Source of the DNA: Pedobacter ghigonis
GTDB taxonomy: Bacteria; Bacteroidota; Bacteroidia; Sphingobacteriales; Sphingobacteriaceae
DNA: 64,000 nt
Reading direction: 5' to 3'
NCBI RefSeq assembly: GCF_903166585.1
Contig: NZ_CAESCM010000014.1
Location: forward strand, 1 to 64,000
A model generated the notes under the pieces. It was not told where the DNA came from and did no database searches. It saw nothing but the letters and a program-made list of their open reading frames with translations. Position numbers and translations under genes: made by a program. Of this stretch, positions 59,370 to 64,000 are shown in pieces. How positions within the stretch are numbered: the stretch's first letter is position 1; every line of letters starts with the position of its first letter.

Positions 59370-61238
59370 TCAATCCCATCCCGGATTTTGTGCAACACCA
59401 GATTTTAACCTGAATGTTTCGTTTATTGGCAATAAATAACGTTTGGCAGTAAATTTAGCTTCACCAACCACATTGTTATCTGTAAAAAAGCTATAGCTGT
59501 TGCCATCTCGGGCAATTCGAATACCGCGCAGCGGACCTGTTAAATCGGGTATAATATAGCCGCCGGTTGCATACTCGCCGTTTTTAACACCACCACTGGT
59601 ACGCATGCCCCATCTTAGCAGTGACCAGTAGCGATCATTGTTTTCGTATACCATCTCTACATTTCTCTCTCTTTTGTAAGCTTCAAATAAAGTGTTTCCC
59701 CAAACATTGCCCGATAAGGGAGCCAAATAGGCGTTGGCTTGTGCCTCATCAAATCCACCATGTTTAACCATGGTCGGAACCATATATTTTTTAGCATTTA
59801 TAAAATCACCTTTCATTAAATAGGCCTCTGCCATATTTAAATAGGCCTCTCCATATCTCAGTACGCTATAGCAGTAATCTAATTTCTGGTCGCCCGGACT
59901 AGGCACACTTAAAACATGGGTATAAAAGTATTTCAACATGCCATACCCCGTAGAAGAGTTATAATTCTCTGTGTTTCCGGCAACGTAACCATACTCTGCC
60001 TGAGAACCTTCGTTTATTTTACTGTTAGCGTTGCTAACATTACCATCTCTTCTAAAATATACTTTAACCTGATCGTTAAAATAGGTACAGCCATCATATA
60101 GAATAGAAGAATAAAATCTTAAATCTCTCTTTTTGGTAGCAGTAAAATACATTTTTTCGTCTACGTTACTACCGGTGTTTACATAACTGGCATTTTGCCA
60201 TGGTTTAATGGTTCCGTCAATATCTTTAACTAAATAATCATCAACCAGGTCTTGTGTTGGCCAGGCTCCACCATCCATTCCCCAAAAATTCATGGTAACC
60301 GAAATAGGGAAGTTTGTTTTTGCGTAAGTAGAAAATTTGCCTGTAGACCAACAGCCCTGATATTGCATTGGCGTATCGTATAATGAAGAGTTGATTTTAT
60401 TCCGCTCGTATGATAAAATAATTTCTCTTGAGGCAATGGCAGTTTCATATTTCCTAAACATATCAAAATACGGACTCAACTGGCTACCAGTTGCATTTAA
60501 ACCTAGTGCTGTACCGGCTGAAATAACCTTATCATAATAGGTACTGTTTGCGGTTCCTCCATCTACATAAGCTGCTGCCTGTAGGCTAACACGCATTAAT
60601 AAGGCGTTGGCAGCCATTGAGGAAGCTCTTCCACGTTGACTTACCGCAGGGAGATCTGTAGCTGCTTTATCCAAATCACTAATGATGAAATCGTAGGTTT
60701 CTTTTGTAGTTTTTCTTGGAATCTGTAAATTATCTTCTTCAGATAATTCGCGATCAATTATTTGTAAGCCACCATATTGTTTCGCGAACATAAAATAGTG
60801 TGCTGCGCGTAAAAAATACAGCTCTGCCAATGCCCGTTTTTTATAATCTGCGCCGAATGAATTACTGGCTTGAATGTTTCTTATTGCGGTATGTATTTTC
60901 CATAAAACGCTATAACTCAACCAACCATAATTATCGTTTTTTGTCATCAAATCTGCGCGGTCTTTTGACCAATAAGCGCTATTTAATGTTCCGGTCATGG
61001 CATTTTTTGTTGAACTTTCTGACCGGGCTGCGTTACCCGTGCTGTAAGCAGATAACCAGGTATTGTTGCCTAACACATCTGCATATATCTGGTAAATAAA
61101 AGCGGTGGTTAAATTTTCACTTGCCCAGGTTTGTTCTCCTGTTATTTTATCGTAAGGTTGGGTATCGAGAAACTTTTTACACGATAGTGGAAGCAAAGCT
61201 GCAACCCCTAAAACCCAAATTATAATATTTTTTTTCAT
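59370..61238 (-). CDS. SusD/RagB family lipoprotein of the second system
   Basis: The 622-residue protein has a lipobox (LPLSC) followed by KKFLDTQPYDKITGEQTWAS, SusD-like helices (RALAELYFLRAAHYFMFAKQ) and the C-terminal AYKRERNVEMVYENNDRYW, LLRWG motif. It is the surface glycan-binding partner of the SusC protein encoded 12 bases upstream in the operon. It is somewhat longer than the first SusD (554) and belongs to another branch, so the glycan should differ. Confidence 0.93.
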   Translation of the reverse strand: MKKNIIIWVLGVAALLPLSCKKFLDTQPYDKITGEQTWASENLTTAFIYQIYADVLGNNTWLSAYSTGNAARSESSTKNAMTGTLNSAYWSKDRADLMTKNDNYGWLSYSVLWKIHTAIRNIQASNSFGADYKKRALAELYFLRAAHYFMFAKQYGGLQIIDRELSEEDNLQIPRKTTKETYDFIISDLDKAATDLPAVSQRGRASSMAANALLMRVSLQAAAYVDGGTANSTYYDKVISAGTALGLNATGSQLSPYFDMFRKYETAIASREIILSYERNKINSSLYDTPMQYQGCWSTGKFSTYAKTNFPISVTMNFWGMDGGAWPTQDLVDDYLVKDIDGTIKPWQNASYVNTGSNVDEKMYFTATKKRDLRFYSSILYDGCTYFNDQVKVYFRRDGNVSNANSKINEGSQAEYGYVAGNTENYNSSTGYGMLKYFYTHVLSVPSPGDQKLDYCYSVLRYGEAYLNMAEAYLMKGDFINAKKYMVPTMVKHGGFDEAQANAYLAPLSGNVWGNTLFEAYKRERNVEMVYENNDRYWSLLRWGMRTSGGVKNGEYATGGYIIPDLTGPLRGIRIARDGNSYSFFTDNNVVGEAKFTAKRYLLPINETFRLKSGVAQNPGWD

Positions 61239-61250
61239 TTTTATATAGAT

Positions 61251-64000
61251 TTAGAAACCTAGTTGAAAGCCTGTTGAATATGTTCTCATCATCGGATACG
61301 CGTAACCATCAAAACTGTTTGCTTCAGGATCGCCGTATTTTACTGAAGGTCCAAAAGCGAACAAATTCATGCCCGATACAAATAAAGACAGGTTGCGGAT
61401 CCAATTTTGTTTGTTAAGAATGGCTTGTTTAAAATCGTATGATATAGTAACAGATTTTAATCTGACATAGGTAGAGTTTCTGGCCCAGAAATCAGATGAC
61501 GCATAGTTGTTGTTATCGTTTAATGATGCATTTCCTGCTCTTGGAAAGGTAGCATTAGGATTGGTGGGGGTCCAAACGTCAGATTGGAATTGAAAATCCA
61601 AACGTCTTTCACCTTCGGAGCCCATTGCCGCACTTCCCATATAGGTTTCTCTTGATCCGGTACCTTGAATAGTTGCTGCAACAGATAAGCCTTTATAGTT
61701 TGCACCCAAATCTATTCCGTAAACAAACGTTGGAGAAGTGTTATGCCCAAATCTTTTTTGATCTTGTCCGTCTATTTTTCCGTCGCCATTTACATCTTCA
61801 TATTGTAAATCTCCGGGTTGAAGATCTCTTGAAGTGATACGCTTTGGATTGTTGAGTATGTCTTGTGCATTGGTATAAAATTTAGCCCCAACATAGCCCG
61901 TTCCAACATAAAATTTCTCGTTTCCTTGTGCCCGTATACGTGGGTTGGCAAGAGTAACACTATCTTCGTTGGTTTTAAAAGCAAAAGATCTGTAGTAAGT
62001 GAAATTGAAACCAGCATTGAAATTAACGCGGCCAATATTAGTTTTATACCTTAAACTTCCATCAATTCCTTCAATTCTATCTTCGGCCTGAGATACTACA
62101 AGCGGTAATGCATATCCAATAGGATCGGTATAACGGAAAGCTGCAGAAGCCAGGTAACCTTTAGTTTTTTCAAAGAAATAATCGACAGAACCTTCGAGTT
62201 TATTTTTAAACATAAAGAAATCTAAACCCGCGTCATATTTTGTTCTATCGAACCAGGTGATGTTGACACTCGGGGTAGGGCCGGGACTAACCGTGTTTTG
62301 TAACTGGCCATCAACTACATAAGCATTTGTGTTATAGTTGTAGGTTGGTAGGTAAGCATAAGCAGCATGATCTGCACCATTTATACCCACCTGACCATAA
62401 GAAACCCTTAATTTTAAGAAATTAAGCACATTACCATCTTTTATTTTTTTGAAGAAACCTTCTTCAGAAATTGCCCATCCTGCTGATACGGATGGAAAGA
62501 ATCCCCATCTTTTGCCACTAGGGAAATTGTCAGATCCATCATAACGACCAGCAAATTCAATAAGGTATTTTCTATCGTAATCATAATGAAAACGGCCAAC
62601 ATAGCCCATCCATGCTTGTTCACCTTCTGTGTTCGATGCCGTAATTAATGAGGCATCACCTTTCTGAATTTGTTTAATTTCGGTAACTGTAAAACCTCTT
62701 GTTCCGGCACCTAGGGTATTACTGTAGGTGTGCTGTTGTGTTTGAACTACTGTAGCCTCGATATTGTGTTTTGCAAACAAGGTTTTTTTGTAATCTGCTC
62801 TTACGTTAACATCGAACCTGCTTGTGAGATACGAAGATCTGTTAACACCAATGTTTGCCGGTATTTCCTTTGTTGCATTACCAGCCTCATCAAAGTATGT
62901 AGCTGTTTGAATCCAGTCAACCCGGTCTAGTGATTCGATATTGTAATTTCCGTTGAAGCCGAAACTTAAGCCACTCACTCCAGGCACTGTCCAGGTTAAT
63001 TGTGCACCTAATTGATTGTAAACGGTTCTTAATTTGATATATCCCGGACTGAGTAGCTGAAGCGCCGGATTATCAAATTGATTGGAAATATTGCCAGTAG
63101 CAGTAAATGGCTTTTCAAAAGGATTTCTATCTCTTAAACGTGAAAATATTGTTCCAGCCCCTGCCGGTGGATATTTTTCGTCCGTTAGTGTACCATTGAT
63201 ATTAAAATCAAATGTTAAACCAATTTTATCAAATGTGGTACCTACGTTCGATCTATAGTTGTACCGGTCATAATCTAAGGAGTTAAATTTATAAATACCT
63301 TGTTGCCCCAGTTTATTCAAGCTTCCTGAAAATCTCAACTTCTCAGTACCACCGTTTATAGTAATCGAATGCTCGGCCTGAGGAGCAAAGTTGCGTAGTA
63401 ACGCGTTTTCCCAGTTGGTGTAATCAGATAAATGTTGTTTAATATCTTCTAGCTCTGCCTGGGTTTTAAAAGAATAAGTTCCTTGCCCCAGGGCCTGGTT
63501 AAGGTTATTAATGGCTACAGCATGTTGGTAAGCATCAAACCGTTTCGTAGGGTATGAAAGCATATTGAACGCAAAATTTGCCTGATAGTCAATTTCCAGC
63601 TTACCGGCTTGTCCTTGTTTAGTGGTAATTACAATAACTCCATTACCTGCGTTCATACCGTAAACAGCAGTCGAGGCACCATCCTTAAGTACAGTTAAGG
63701 AGTTTATATCAGCTTTATTTAAGGTTAGAAAACGTGCTCGTGTAGAAATAAAGCCATCTATAACGTACATGGGTTCGCCATTACCTCTGATCGATATGCT
63801 TGCGCCATTTTGGCCGGGCTCAGCACTTCCTTGCTGAACAATAACCCCCGGAATTCTTCCTTGTAAAGCCGTTCCCATGTCACCAACCGGCAAAGTTTTT
63901 ACGTTTTCAGGGTTTAATGTTGATACTGCCGTTGAATTTTTTCGAACGTTAGTAGTTCCGAATCCTACCACTACAACATCATTCAACGCATTTTTTTCAT
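61251..64000 (-). CDS. SusC/RagA TonB-dependent transporter, 5' end outside the window
   Basis: The visible 916 residues run from just before the plug (EKNALNDVVVVGFGTTN) to the barrel end (MMRTYSTGFQLGF). The frame stays open to base 64000, so the TTG at 63986 is not the start. The signal peptide and carboxypeptidase-like domain lie beyond the edge. The plug has PGVIVQQGSAEPGQNGASIS and DGASTAVYGMNAGNGVI. It should import a glycan in complex with the SusD encoded next. Whether it carries an STN domain cannot be seen. Confidence 0.93.
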   Translation of the reverse strand, partial: EKNALNDVVVVGFGTTNVRKNSTAVSTLNPENVKTLPVGDMGTALQGRIPGVIVQQGSAEPGQNGASISIRGNGEPMYVIDGFISTRARFLTLNKADINSLTVLKDGASTAVYGMNAGNGVIVITTKQGQAGKLEIDYQANFAFNMLSYPTKRFDAYQHAVAINNLNQALGQGTYSFKTQAELEDIKQHLSDYTNWENALLRNFAPQAEHSITINGGTEKLRFSGSLNKLGQQGIYKFNSLDYDRYNYRSNVGTTFDKIGLTFDFNINGTLTDEKYPPAGAGTIFSRLRDRNPFEKPFTATGNISNQFDNPALQLLSPGYIKLRTVYNQLGAQLTWTVPGVSGLSFGFNGNYNIESLDRVDWIQTATYFDEAGNATKEIPANIGVNRSSYLTSRFDVNVRADYKKTLFAKHNIEATVVQTQQHTYSNTLGAGTRGFTVTEIKQIQKGDASLITASNTEGEQAWMGYVGRFHYDYDRKYLIEFAGRYDGSDNFPSGKRWGFFPSVSAGWAISEEGFFKKIKDGNVLNFLKLRVSYGQVGINGADHAAYAYLPTYNYNTNAYVVDGQLQNTVSPGPTPSVNITWFDRTKYDAGLDFFMFKNKLEGSVDYFFEKTKGYLASAAFRYTDPIGYALPLVVSQAEDRIEGIDGSLRYKTNIGRVNFNAGFNFTYYRSFAFKTNEDSVTLANPRIRAQGNEKFYVGTGYVGAKFYTNAQDILNNPKRITSRDLQPGDLQYEDVNGDGKIDGQDQKRFGHNTSPTFVYGIDLGANYKGLSVAATIQGTGSRETYMGSAAMGSEGERRLDFQFQSDVWTPTNPNATFPRAGNASLNDNNNYASSDFWARNSTYVRLKSVTISYDFKQAILNKQNWIRNLSLFVSGMNLFAFGPSVKYGDPEANSFDGYAYPMMRTYSTGFQLGF

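Noticed and set aside
63984-63986. TTG as the start of the second SusC
   Set aside because: The frame continues open to the edge (EKNALNDVVVVGFG), and a SusC without signal peptide and first domain would not work.
1-64000. tRNA or rRNA genes
   Set aside because: I saw no cloverleaf with a TTC-A arm or any rRNA segment while reading both strands. A covariance-model scan would be needed to be certain.

Overview
The window looks like a piece of a Bacteroidota chromosome of the Sphingobacteriaceae kind, most likely Pedobacter or a close relative. The evidence is two SusC/SusD systems, an ECF sigma/FecR pair with a SusC that carries an N-terminal STN domain, a PorP/SprF protein, a giant adhesin with a gliding-motility type C-terminal sorting domain (type IX secretion), TAnnTTTG-like promoter elements, start codons without clear Shine-Dalgarno sequences, and moderate to low GC. 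Several families of short intergenic repeats fill most gaps between genes. The left edge is the 3' end of a group II intron.

Layout. 1-600: intron tail, then intergenic repeats. 617-4098: a rifampin ADP-ribosyltransferase gene, then a divergent trio with a PhyH-type dioxygenase on the minus strand and an Asp/Asn beta-hydroxylase overlapping a sulfotransferase on the plus strand. 4526-19147: a surface locus with a Tat-exported metallophosphatase-like protein that has lost its metal ligands, a phage-tail-collar protein, a signal-less periplasmic-binding-protein fold, a giant repeat adhesin split by a one-base deletion near 13227, and PorP/SprF. 19205-24243: a small HExxH protein, then LysR divergent from a GNAT-EamA-GNAT operon, then arginase. 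24353-30150: tandem repeats, CinA, two flavin amine oxidases, and a DUF1801-type gene flanked by direct repeats. 30184-33741: fdhD, a small protein and an FdhF/YdeP molybdoenzyme. 33783-35003: a 135-base tandem array and a DUF4242 protein.

35451-58515 appears to be one large carbohydrate-use region. It has a DUF5107/TPR protein, ECF sigma, FecR, SusC and SusD closed by a strong terminator. After that come an RraA-like aldolase, two GH2 glycosidases, a DgoD-like enolase-superfamily dehydratase, an SDR dehydrogenase, an SMP-30 lactonase and a sodium-solute symporter. The natural reading is glycan uptake and cleavage followed by a non-phosphorylative route: sugar to lactone (SDR), to aldonate (SMP-30), to 2-keto-3-deoxyaldonate (dehydratase), to pyruvate plus an aldehyde (RraA-like). 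A second, convergent SusC-SusD-lipoprotein operon (58795-64000) runs off the right edge.

The most notable items are the collar/pseudo-phosphatase/giant-adhesin locus beside hydroxylase and sulfotransferase genes, the adhesin frameshift, and the repeat and hairpin elements between genes.
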